A DNA stretch of 64,000 nucleotides from JAGHAJ01 sp964559865 [NCBI: uncultured Synergistota bacterium]. Its GTDB lineage: Bacteria; Synergistota; JAGHAJ01. The stretch spans positions 18,008-82,007 of the forward strand of contig CAZLJD010000013.1 in NCBI GenBank assembly GCA_964559865.1. The letters run 5' to 3'. This document shows positions 57,340-64,000 of this stretch, piece by piece. Every line of letters starts with the position of its first letter. Positions within the stretch are counted from its first letter, which is position 1. Under the pieces are notes generated by a model, which saw only the letters and a program-made list of their open reading frames with translations, was not told the origin of the DNA and searched no databases. Position numbers and translations under genes: made by a program.

Positions 57340-58380
57340 TTATTCCCCCTTTACATCAGAAAGTTCTCTTGCTATTTCGTCAATCAAGCCTATAACCTTT
57401 CTGTAGTTCATTCTCGTAGGCCCAAGAATACCTATTACTCCCACTAACCTACCATTTATATAGTAATTATCAGTTATAAGCGTACATTCCTTTATCTCGT
57501 CTATAATGTTTTCTTCCCCTATTCGAACCTTTATCCCCTCTTTTTTTACATCTTCTAAGAGAATATCCTCCAACCTATCTTCTTCTTCCAATACCCGGAG
57601 TATGAGCTTTATCTTCTCCACATTTCTGAATTCTGGCAACTTCAATATGTTACTCATACCCATCCAGTACAACTTTTCGTCCACAGAGCCCATTTCCATA
57701 CTATCTATAGCTTCAGCTGCCGCAGAAAACAGAGAAACATAACTCCTCAACTTTTCATCCATCAGATAGAGCAAATGTTTTTTAAACTCACTCACATACT
57801 CCACACTCCTATCCGCCAAATGGCGATTCAAAAACGCCTCAACTTCATCTAAATCACTAACATCAAAGCCATCCACAAACTCTATTACCTTACTCATAAT
57901 ACCGCTCCTCTTAGAAACAATCACGAGCAGCACATGTTTGCTATCCAGTGGCACTAATCTCACCTTCTCCAACACTACCTCTCTCATCAGAGGAGAAAGA
58001 ACCAAACCAAGGTAATCGGTAGAATCTGACAAAAGCCTTGCAACCCTTTGCAGAAGTGTATCTATTTCTATCTGCTGTTTCTTTATCTCTTCCCGCAATA
58101 ACCCTCCCTCTACTTCTCTAAAAAGCTCATTTTTCAAGAGATAATCTACATAAAACCTATATGCTTTATCCGTGGGCACCCTCCCTGCAGATGTATAAGG
58201 CTGATAGAGATAACCCATTTCTTCAAGGTCAGCCATCTCGTTCCGTATAGTAGCAGGACTAACATTACCCATATACCTCTTGGCAACATTTCGCGATCCT
58301 ACTGGCTCCGCCATCAATATATAGTCCTGAATAACGGAGAGCAACACCTTCTTCTGCCTCTCTGTGAGCTCTTCACCCAC
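57340..58380 (-). CDS. hrcA: Heat-inducible transcription repressor HrcA
   Basis: Repressor of 346 residues binding CIRCE. The winged-helix N-terminus contains EPVGSRNVAKRY, SPATIRNEMADLEEMGYLYQPYTSAGRVPTDKAYR, and the C-terminal GAF-like domain ends in GVIGILGPTRMNYRKVIGLI. It is the first gene of the heat-shock operon and represses itself. The start is GTG behind GGAGGTGA. Confidence 0.96.
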   Translation of the reverse strand: MGEELTERQKKVLLSVIQDYILMAEPVGSRNVAKRYMGNVSPATIRNEMADLEEMGYLYQPYTSAGRVPTDKAYRFYVDYLLKNELFREVEGGLLREEIKKQQIEIDTLLQRVARLLSDSTDYLGLVLSPLMREVVLEKVRLVPLDSKHVLLVIVSKRSGIMSKVIEFVDGFDVSDLDEVEAFLNRHLADRSVEYVSEFKKHLLYLMDEKLRSYVSLFSAAAEAIDSMEMGSVDEKLYWMGMSNILKLPEFRNVEKIKLILRVLEEEDRLEDILLEDVKKEGIKVRIGEENIIDEIKECTLITDNYYINGRLVGVIGILGPTRMNYRKVIGLIDEIARELSDVKGE

Positions 58381-58397
58381 GGCTTACTTCACCTCCT

Positions 58398-58424
58398 TTA
58401 GCACTCACCATATTAGAGTGCTAA
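58398..58424. promoter_or_regulatory. CIRCE element
   Basis: Perfect consensus TTAGCACTC-N9-GAGTGCTAA in the leader of hrcA, between the promoter and the start codon. It is the HrcA operator and shows that the hrcA-grpE-dnaK-dnaJ operon is repressed by HrcA. Confidence 0.97.
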
Positions 58425-58438
58425 CATCAACCACAAAT

Positions 58439-58467
58439 AAGATACCACAAAGGTCAAATTTTGTCAA
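58439..58467 (-). promoter_or_regulatory. Promoter of the heat-shock operon
   Basis: TTGACA (58462-58467) and TATCTT (58439-58444) on the minus strand, 17 bp apart, with CIRCE directly downstream. Confidence 0.75.
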
Positions 58468-58491
58468 GGCATATTTAAAGAAAATTTTCTT

Positions 58492-59466
58492 CTAAAGTTT
58501 CTTACCCGTTATGTAATGATACCACCTTTTCCTCACAGCAGACTTTATCTCCGAAAGCGATGCGATAGCAGCCTCTTCACCTAATCTTATTATCTCTCTT
58601 GCTTTTGAGAATGAATTCGAGGGTATATCTCCAACCTTCGGTCTTACAACAATATCTACATACGATCTGCTCAATGTGTCTTCTGTAATTCTCCGAAACA
58701 TTATATCTATTGCTTGAAGGAGAACCATTCTGGGGGAAGGAACGGGTAAATCTACCACATCTTCATCTTCAGCACCAATATCATCAACACTTGCATCTTT
58801 GCTTTTTAGGAGGCTACTCATAACCTTTCCCCAACTTGATGAAAGAATCCTCCTCCAGAACGAACGGTAAACCCCTTCCATATACCTTTCATACTTCAAA
58901 GACAAAGACGGTGAAACATCAACACCTATTACCACTTCAGCTCCCATGCCCTTTACAACATCAACAGGTACGGGGTCTACAACTCCACCGTCTATCAAGA
59001 ATCTCCCTGCATAATACACAGGCGAAAACATCCCGGGTATTGCTATAGAGGCCGATAATGCTTTAAACATGCTACCCCGCCTAAAAACTACACGTGCACC
59101 CGAAAACAGGTCTGTAGCCACTATAGAAACTGGAATCGATAAGTTTTCTATCTTTTTGTCTTTCAGCCTCTCTCTCAGGAAAGAGAGTATGCCTTCGGGC
59201 TCCGGTGTCTTTATCTTGGGAAGATACAAACTCATAAACCTAACCATGTATCTCCAATCAAACTCACGAACCATCTTCTCTACATCGGACGCCCTTCCAC
59301 CTCTGCATGCATAACACGCACCTACAACTGCCCCTATACTTGAACCCGCTATGTAATCAACAGCAATTCCTTCTCTCTCAAGTACCTTTAATACCCCTAT
59401 ATGCGCAAGCCCTCTCGCAGAACCTGCACCCAGCGCTACTCCGACCTTCCAGTGTCCCTTTCTCAT
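58492..59466 (-). CDS. Patatin-like phospholipase
   Basis: Patatin-family lipid hydrolase of about 324 residues. GAGSARGLAHIGVL is the oxyanion loop, the nucleophile serine is in GSSIGA, and the dyad aspartate in LIDGGVVDPVPV. No signal peptide, so probably cytoplasmic or peripheral, as with RssA-type proteins. The ATG at 59466 overlaps the hypB stop as ATGA; a GTG at 59484 is also in frame. It ends the mnmA-hddA-hddC-hypB run. The substrate is unknown. Confidence 0.85.
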   Translation of the reverse strand: MRKGHWKVGVALGAGSARGLAHIGVLKVLEREGIAVDYIAGSSIGAVVGACYACRGGRASDVEKMVREFDWRYMVRFMSLYLPKIKTPEPEGILSFLRERLKDKKIENLSIPVSIVATDLFSGARVVFRRGSMFKALSASIAIPGMFSPVYYAGRFLIDGGVVDPVPVDVVKGMGAEVVIGVDVSPSLSLKYERYMEGVYRSFWRRILSSSWGKVMSSLLKSKDASVDDIGAEDEDVVDLPVPSPRMVLLQAIDIMFRRITEDTLSRSYVDIVVRPKVGDIPSNSFSKAREIIRLGEEAAIASLSEIKSAVRKRWYHYITGKKL

Positions 59467-60122
59467 CTGAAGCTTCTCAACCACTCCACCCAGTTAGCTA
59501 TCCCGTCTCCGGTAAGAGAATTTACCTTAAATACCGGAATATCTTTTATTTTCCTAATATCCGAAAGGAATCTATCTTCGTTAAAGTTGAAGTATGGTAG
59601 CATATCTACCTTTGTTAAAAGCACTGCCTTGGCAAGCCTGAAAAGGAGAGGATACTTTCTTGGCTTGTCATCTCCCTCAGTTACACTCAGAACACCTATC
59701 TTAGCGTGCTCTCCAAGGTCAAACTCCGTGGGACAAACTAAATTCCCAACATTTTCCACGAAAACAAAGTCTACATCTCTAAGGTCAATCTTCTCGAGTG
59801 CTCTTTTTACCCACAAAGATTCAAGATGGCATGACCCTTCAGTCTCTATCTGAACAACTGGTACATTAAGCTTCTTAATCCTTTCAGAATCGGTAGTAGT
59901 AGTTATATCTCCTTCTATAACTGCCACTTTGTAATCCGGTAACATCCGTATCGTAGCCTCAAGCAATGTCGTTTTACCAGCTCCAGGACCGCCTATAAAG
60001 TTCAACATCACCGTACTACTGTCATCAAGTATCCTCCTAACCTCTTCTGCAACCATTTCATTTCTCTCAAGCACTCTCTTAATTACAGGTATCTCCACCC
60101 TAAATACCCCCTTCAGCATCAA
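59463..60122 (-). CDS. hypB: [NiFe]-hydrogenase maturation GTPase HypB
   Basis: Nickel-insertion GTPase of 219 residues. The P-loop is FIGGPGAGKTTLLE, then IEGDITT, the nickel site segment ETEGSCHLESLW, ENVGNLVCPTEFDLGE, SVTEGDDKPRKYP and TKVDMLPYFNF. The N-terminus has no histidine-rich nickel store. HypA and other hyp genes are not in the window; instead it overlaps the heptose nucleotidyltransferase gene by 4 bp. It indicates a [NiFe]-enzyme elsewhere in the genome. Confidence 0.93.
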   Translation of the reverse strand: MMLKGVFRVEIPVIKRVLERNEMVAEEVRRILDDSSTVMLNFIGGPGAGKTTLLEATIRMLPDYKVAVIEGDITTTTDSERIKKLNVPVVQIETEGSCHLESLWVKRALEKIDLRDVDFVFVENVGNLVCPTEFDLGEHAKIGVLSVTEGDDKPRKYPLLFRLAKAVLLTKVDMLPYFNFNEDRFLSDIRKIKDIPVFKVNSLTGDGIANWVEWLRSFR

Positions 60123-60826
60123 GTCAGTTCAAGCTTTGCTCTATTATAATCCTCAGGGATACCTATGTCTATAAAGTAAGCATCAAAGGCAAAACCAAAC
60201 AACTTCAACCGTCGACAAAACAGCTGAAGAAAGTCCCTCTCAAACGAAAAAGTTCTACCCATCGGATACCCCCGAAATATGTCTCTATGTAAAATATACA
60301 CCCCTGCATTCACATACCCATCTCCCCTCATACCCTTCTCAGAAAAAGAAGTTATTTCCCCGTCATTCGATATCTCTATCCTTCCATACCTTGAAGTATC
60401 AGCTACCCATCTCAGAGCAATACTCACATCTGCCCCCCTATCTATGTGAAGTTCGTAGAACTCAGAAAGGGAAATTCTAAACAGCGTATCACCATTAAAC
60501 ACAAATGTATACTCCCCCTCCACAAGTTTTAGTGCCTCTCTAATGGCACCACCAGTACCAAGCAAAGAGTCCTCAACAGAATACAAAATATCTATATTTC
60601 TATACTTCCCACCAAAATACCCTTGTATCACATCTCGCTTATACCCTACTGCCAGAACTACCCTACTTACGCTTTGAGAGTCAAGATAATCCAAAAGATG
60701 TGCTAGAAACGGTTTACCACCAATGTCCGCCATTGGTTTTGGCACATCCTTGACCACCTTTCTAAGTCTCTTACCCAATCCCCCACACAGAACTATACCC
60801 TCATCCAGACGGCTCATATCTTCCAT
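60119..60826 (-). CDS. hddC: D-glycero-D-manno-heptose 1-phosphate guanosyltransferase-like
   Basis: Nucleotidyltransferase of 235 residues with VLCGGLGKRLRKVVKDVPKPMADIGGKPFLAHLLDYL, the typical NTP-sugar start, and a VFNGDTLF metal site. Next to the heptose kinase it most likely makes GDP-D-glycero-D-manno-heptose, used in S-layer or other surface glycans; manno-1-phosphate transfer is possible. It overlaps hddA by 13 bp and hypB by 4 bp. Confidence 0.8.
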   Translation of the reverse strand: MEDMSRLDEGIVLCGGLGKRLRKVVKDVPKPMADIGGKPFLAHLLDYLDSQSVSRVVLAVGYKRDVIQGYFGGKYRNIDILYSVEDSLLGTGGAIREALKLVEGEYTFVFNGDTLFRISLSEFYELHIDRGADVSIALRWVADTSRYGRIEISNDGEITSFSEKGMRGDGYVNAGVYILHRDIFRGYPMGRTFSFERDFLQLFCRRLKLFGFAFDAYFIDIGIPEDYNRAKLELT

Positions 60827-61836
60827 GTTGTCAAACCTTCAGAGGTAAAGCTATACCTCCTAAATTCCCCACCAAACTTCCTAAGTGCCTCTATAACAGC
60901 ATATCGAGTTACACCCGGACAGTATAACATCATAAACCCACCTCCCCCAGCACCTGAAAGTTTTCCACCCACAGCACCCGCTTTAACTGCCGCCTCATAA
61001 ATCTCATCTATGACTGGATTTGTTATACCATCTGCCATCTGTTTCTTATACCTCCAACCATAATCCAGAATCTCACCAATCACATCAAGAGACCCTGTAA
61101 GTATCGCCTCCTTCATTCTAACAGCCTGATCTTTAAGTCTATGCATAGCCTCCAAGGAAGGGGCGTACCCATCTTTTACATTTTCCACCTGCTTTTCTAT
61201 AATCAATGAAGAAAGTCTACTCGTACCTGTATAAAAGAGCAAAAGGTTAAACTGTATCTCATTTATATAATCCCGTCTTACTCTTAATGGGTTAACGATA
61301 ACCTTTTCATCCTTGTAAAACTCCATAAAGTTGAACCCGCCAAAGGTGGCAGCGTATTGGTCCTGTTTTCCTCCTTTCATGCCCAACTCTATCCTTTCTA
61401 TCTCAAAAGCAATTTTTGCTATATCATACTCTCCAAGCGGCAAGTTTAACCACTCAGAAAATGCACCAACTACCGCTACTACAAGTGTAGAAGAACCACC
61501 TAGTCCAGACCCAGGAGGAGCATCCACATAGGTAGTAAGCTCAAAGGACAGGGGTTTTTTAGAAAACTCCTTTACAATACGATTATACACACCTTCAACA
61601 ATACTAAAATCACCATCCACCTGCAACTCATAAGCAGAATCACATATCTTCTCAATTCCCCTATCTGCCAGCCGAAAGATAACCTTACCATCATCACGGG
61701 GTATTATAGTTGCATACGCATACATACTTATTGTCGCATTGAGGACATAACCACCATACAGATCCGAATATGGAGCAACATCTGTTCCTCCCCCTGCAAG
61801 ACCAACTCTCAAAGGTGCCCGAGAACGAATGATCAC
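60814..61836 (-). CDS. hddA: D-glycero-D-manno-heptose 7-phosphate kinase-like GHMP kinase
   Basis: GHMP kinase of 340 residues. RAPLRVGLAGGGTDVAPYSDLYGG is the HddA-type start, DAPPGSGLGGSSTLVVAVV the ATP loop, and KLSGAGGGGFMMLYC the third motif. It would phosphorylate heptose-7-phosphate at C1 or a related sugar. The isomerase (GmhA) and phosphatase (GmhB) of this route are not in the window. Confidence 0.82.
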   Translation of the reverse strand: MIIRSRAPLRVGLAGGGTDVAPYSDLYGGYVLNATISMYAYATIIPRDDGKVIFRLADRGIEKICDSAYELQVDGDFSIVEGVYNRIVKEFSKKPLSFELTTYVDAPPGSGLGGSSTLVVAVVGAFSEWLNLPLGEYDIAKIAFEIERIELGMKGGKQDQYAATFGGFNFMEFYKDEKVIVNPLRVRRDYINEIQFNLLLFYTGTSRLSSLIIEKQVENVKDGYAPSLEAMHRLKDQAVRMKEAILTGSLDVIGEILDYGWRYKKQMADGITNPVIDEIYEAAVKAGAVGGKLSGAGGGGFMMLYCPGVTRYAVIEALRKFGGEFRRYSFTSEGLTTWKI

Positions 61837-61857
61837 ACAAATCCCCTCCCAAGAAAT

Positions 61858-62919
61858 TTATCTTACGCCCCTTTCTATTATACCTCCACCAAACACATAC
61901 CTACCCACATAAAACACTGCAGACTGGCCTGGTGTAACCCCAAACAGCTTAACATGAAACCTTACCCACAATCTACCATCACTCCAATACAGAGTAGCAG
62001 GCACATCCTCCATACCGTATCTAACTTTCACCATAACATCTCTCTCGCCCACAAAAAAATCTTCATATATGATATTCACATCTCTCAAAAGCGCTCCTGA
62101 GAAGAGACAATCCTCCCTCCTTCCTGCAACTACCCTGTTATTGTCTATATCCTTCTCCACCACATAATAAGGTCCCCCTCCCCAACCGCCAAGTCCTTTC
62201 CTCTGACCAATGGTGTAAAACGGCAAACCACGGTGCCTACCAATAACACTACCGGAGACGTTCACTACATTACCGGGTTCACACCTAATACCTGTTCGAA
62301 CCAGCCATTCCTCATAGTTACCTTCAACAAAGCAAATGTCTTGACTCTCCTTTATTCCCTCAAAATTAAGTCCAATATCGGTAGCTATTCTCTTAATCTC
62401 ACCCTTGGTATACCTCTCAAGAGGCAAAAGAAGTCGGGAAAGTTCCTTCTGAGTAAGCATATAAAGGAAGTAAGACTGCTCCTTTAAAGCATCACGACCC
62501 TTCTTAAGAAGAAATCTCTTTCCCCTCTGTTCCACACCGGCATAGTGGCCCGTAGCAACCAAATCCACATTAAATGCCCGCATAGCGTAGCCAAGAAGAA
62601 AATCCACCTTTACTAGTCTGTTGCACCACACACAGGGATTAGGTGTATTTCCTTTCTCTATTTCCTTGAGAAACCTATCAACCACATACCTCTTGAAGTA
62701 GTCCCTTGCATCAACCTCATACACATCTATCTTGAGTGCATCTGCAATCTCACGGACTCTACAACGCAGCGCACTCCACTTATCTCCATCATACAACCTC
62801 AAGAATATGCCAATCACATTATATCCTTTCCTTTTCAGAAGATAGGCAGCAATACTGCTGTCTATCCCCCCACTCATCGCAACAGCCACTTTACTAAGTG
62901 TGACAGGTATCCCCATCAA
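61858..62919 (-). CDS. mnmA: tRNA-specific 2-thiouridylase MnmA
   Basis: tRNA U34 thiolase of about 353 residues. The PP-loop is VAVAMSGGIDSSIAA; the catalytic cysteines are in NPCVWCNRLVKVD and SQDICFV, and GHYAGV and the FYTIGQRKGLG block follow. The TTG at 62919 and ATG at 62916 are adjacent start options. It is preceded by the TIGR04255-like gene (29-bp gap) and followed by the heptose genes. Confidence 0.95.
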   Translation of the reverse strand: MMGIPVTLSKVAVAMSGGIDSSIAAYLLKRKGYNVIGIFLRLYDGDKWSALRCRVREIADALKIDVYEVDARDYFKRYVVDRFLKEIEKGNTPNPCVWCNRLVKVDFLLGYAMRAFNVDLVATGHYAGVEQRGKRFLLKKGRDALKEQSYFLYMLTQKELSRLLLPLERYTKGEIKRIATDIGLNFEGIKESQDICFVEGNYEEWLVRTGIRCEPGNVVNVSGSVIGRHRGLPFYTIGQRKGLGGWGGGPYYVVEKDIDNNRVVAGRREDCLFSGALLRDVNIIYEDFFVGERDVMVKVRYGMEDVPATLYWSDGRLWVRFHVKLFGVTPGQSAVFYVGRYVFGGGIIERGVR

Positions 62920-62945
62920 AAAGGCACATCCAATACATACTTCTC

Positions 62946-63680
62946 TTAGTAAAACCTCTTCCTCAGCTTAGGAGTTATGCTCGCCTCAAATGCAAACTTT
63001 ATTCTCTTGTGAGCCTTATCAAGCCACTCAGAAATAGACTCCAAATCAACGCACCTTGCGTCATTTCTACTATATGCAATGTCGAGCAAAAAGGCAATGC
63101 TGGCAGGTGCCTCAGGGGTGACCATTGAAGAGGACATAACGAGCATTTCCCCACCTTCCTCGTAAGGGATGCTGATTACCGCCATAACCGGAGTCCATCT
63201 CCTCGGTAATCTCCCCGGAGCAACAACACGGAATCTGAAGTAATCCGCAAGGTTTATCTCAGATTCGTAAAACTCAACCAAGTTCACATACTTCACCACT
63301 ACAGCCTTGAAACCACTTGGAGAAGCAACATTCACATAGGTACTCAACACATCCAAGACCATCTTCTTGAAAACACTCCACGATGGATAAGGCCTCCCAT
63401 GTGTAACAACCAAAGTCCTTGAATCCAGCTGAACCGAAGCAGTATCATCCTTCCTGAAAAACTGATATCTAACAGAAGCTGGCGTCTGCATCTCTTCTAT
63501 GCGAACCTCCCCAGGCCGCACTACCATTTCAACATCTACATCCCGCATCTTCTTAGGAAACATGCCTCTTACTCTGTTATATATCAAATTCGGTGCGTTT
63601 TCGTCCCACTTCTTTACACCCTCAAAGCTAAATTCACATACCACCGTCTCAATTGGTGGGTTTTTGTATCCTCTCTTCAT
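62946..63680 (-). CDS. TIGR04255-like protein of unknown function
   Basis: Protein of about 244 residues with no motif of known catalysis. The KNPPIETVVCEFSF start, the ASVQLDSRTLVVTHGRPYPSW strand, VVKYVNLVEF and a C-terminal WLDKAHKRIKFAFEASIT resemble the sporadically distributed TIGR04255 family, where the opening KPPI.E and the closing wL..aH..i...Fe are typical. The long reading from 63713 is rejected because GGGGGAGGTGTG precedes the ATG at 63680. It is the first gene of the mnmA-hddA operon. I do not know its function. Confidence 0.6.
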   Translation of the reverse strand: MKRGYKNPPIETVVCEFSFEGVKKWDENAPNLIYNRVRGMFPKKMRDVDVEMVVRPGEVRIEEMQTPASVRYQFFRKDDTASVQLDSRTLVVTHGRPYPSWSVFKKMVLDVLSTYVNVASPSGFKAVVVKYVNLVEFYESEINLADYFRFRVVAPGRLPRRWTPVMAVISIPYEEGGEMLVMSSSMVTPEAPASIAFLLDIAYSRNDARCVDLESISEWLDKAHKRIKFAFEASITPKLRKRFY

Positions 63681-63770
63681 AACACACCTCCCCCAAAGCA
63701 AAATCAGGCTCATTCTTACCCACTCAGTCCTGTTTTTTGGCTTTATCCAATAAGCAAAGCCCTTAACATA

Positions 63771-63798
63771 ATGATATCCTACCGAAAGACAAAGTCAA
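63771..63798 (-). promoter_or_regulatory. Promoter of the TIGR04255-mnmA operon
   Basis: TTGACT (63793-63798) and TATCAT (63771-63776) on the minus strand with 16-bp spacing, about 90 bp before the gene. Moderate match. Confidence 0.5.
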
Positions 63799-63893
63799 GC
63801 ACACTTCGATAAATCAGCGGGTAGATTAACATATCAGCACCCCAAACAAGCGGAGTGGAAGCGGAGCAGGTGGATAAGTAAAAAGTTTGATAC

Positions 63894-63922
63894 TTGACAG
63901 TTTTTGAATTTAGGTGTAATAT
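63894..63922 (+). promoter_or_regulatory. Promoter of the LeuA-like gene
   Basis: TTGACA (63894-63899) and TAATAT (63917-63922), 17 bp apart, with a CGGAGGAG site before the ATG at 63955. No leader peptide or T-box structure is visible in the short leader. Confidence 0.8.
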
Positions 63923-63954
63923 CTCGAAAATTTCATCTAACGGAGGAGAATTAA

Positions 63955-64000
63955 ATGAGAGAAAAGATCTTAATATTTGATACTACCCTACGAGACGGTG
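63955..64000 (+). CDS. LeuA/CimA-type acyltransferase, N-terminal fragment
   Basis: Only the first 15 codons are inside the window: MREKILIFDTTLRDG. The DTTLRDG motif is the start of the DRE-TIM family that includes 2-isopropylmalate, citramalate and homocitrate synthases. Which one it is cannot be told from this fragment. Confidence 0.65.
   Translation, partial: MREKILIFDTTLRDG

Overview
The window looks like a chromosomal segment of an anaerobic, probably thermophilic or moderately thermophilic bacterium with moderate GC content and densely packed genes. Pointers to an anaerobic amino-acid and sugar fermenter are a glycine cleavage system with formate-tetrahydrofolate ligase, alanine dehydrogenase with a Na+/alanine symporter, several radical SAM enzymes and the [NiFe]-hydrogenase maturation GTPase HypB. 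A periplasmic-type binding protein with a signal peptide but no lipobox fits a diderm envelope. The gene order and metabolism remind me of Synergistota, but that is an impression, not a demonstrated placement.

Layout. 1-4.9 kb (+): a deoxyhexose/pentose operon (truncated rhamnulokinase, rhamnose isomerase, TIM-barrel epimerase, AraD-like 4-epimerase, FGGY kinase). 4.9-11.9 kb (-): a CUT1-type sugar ABC transporter with two different ATPases, an AllA-like cupin and ribokinase, behind a strong promoter carrying a LacI-type operator. 12.1-14.6 kb (-): nucleotide-sugar genes (rmlA, an atypical SDR, rmlC). 14.9-15.9 kb (+): tRNA-Pro(GGG) and rsmA. 15.9-33 kb (-): the HU gene, then a 16-gene housekeeping run, in transcription order secA, a transglutaminase-like gene, argS, ftsB-like, trpS, HDOD, cmk, plsC, hflX, yicC, remA, gmk, rpoZ, coaBC, priA, der. 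33.1-35.0 kb (-): an ArsR regulator and a SPASM radical SAM enzyme. These diverge from a nicotinamidase-like gene, serA and an aminotransferase (35.1-38.4 kb, +). 38.5-49.3 kb (-): a glycine/alanine module under a tandem glycine riboswitch (gcvT-gcvH-gcvPA-gcvPB-fhs-lplA-agcS-alr-ald). 49.4-50.7 kb (-): a dicarboxylate/amino-acid symporter. 50.8-58.5 kb (-): the heat-shock operon hrcA-grpE-dnaK-dnaJ-prmA-rsmE-mtaB with a perfect CIRCE element. 58.5-63.7 kb (-): a TIGR04255-like gene, mnmA, heptose genes hddA and hddC, hypB and a patatin. 63.9 kb (+): the first codons of a LeuA/CimA-type synthase.

How the genes work together. The glycine module turns glycine into CO2, ammonia and methylene-THF. 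Fhs can recover ATP from the C1 unit, LplA lipoylates GcvH, and the alanine genes import and deaminate alanine. The riboswitch should switch this on when glycine is abundant. The first operon, read as a set of reactions, would also run L-lyxose or L-xylulose to D-xylulose-5-phosphate.

The most unusual object is PriA. It keeps all eight zinc-binding cysteines and the C-terminal domain but has lost the Walker A motif, the DEAH histidine, the other helicase motifs and apparently the winged-helix domain. Other oddities are a pseudo-transglutaminase, an SDR lacking the YxxxK lysine, glutamate in the Q-loop of both ABC ATPases, and two 22-bp palindromes between the arsR and nicotinamidase genes. 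I found no CRISPR array, insertion sequence, prophage or defence island.
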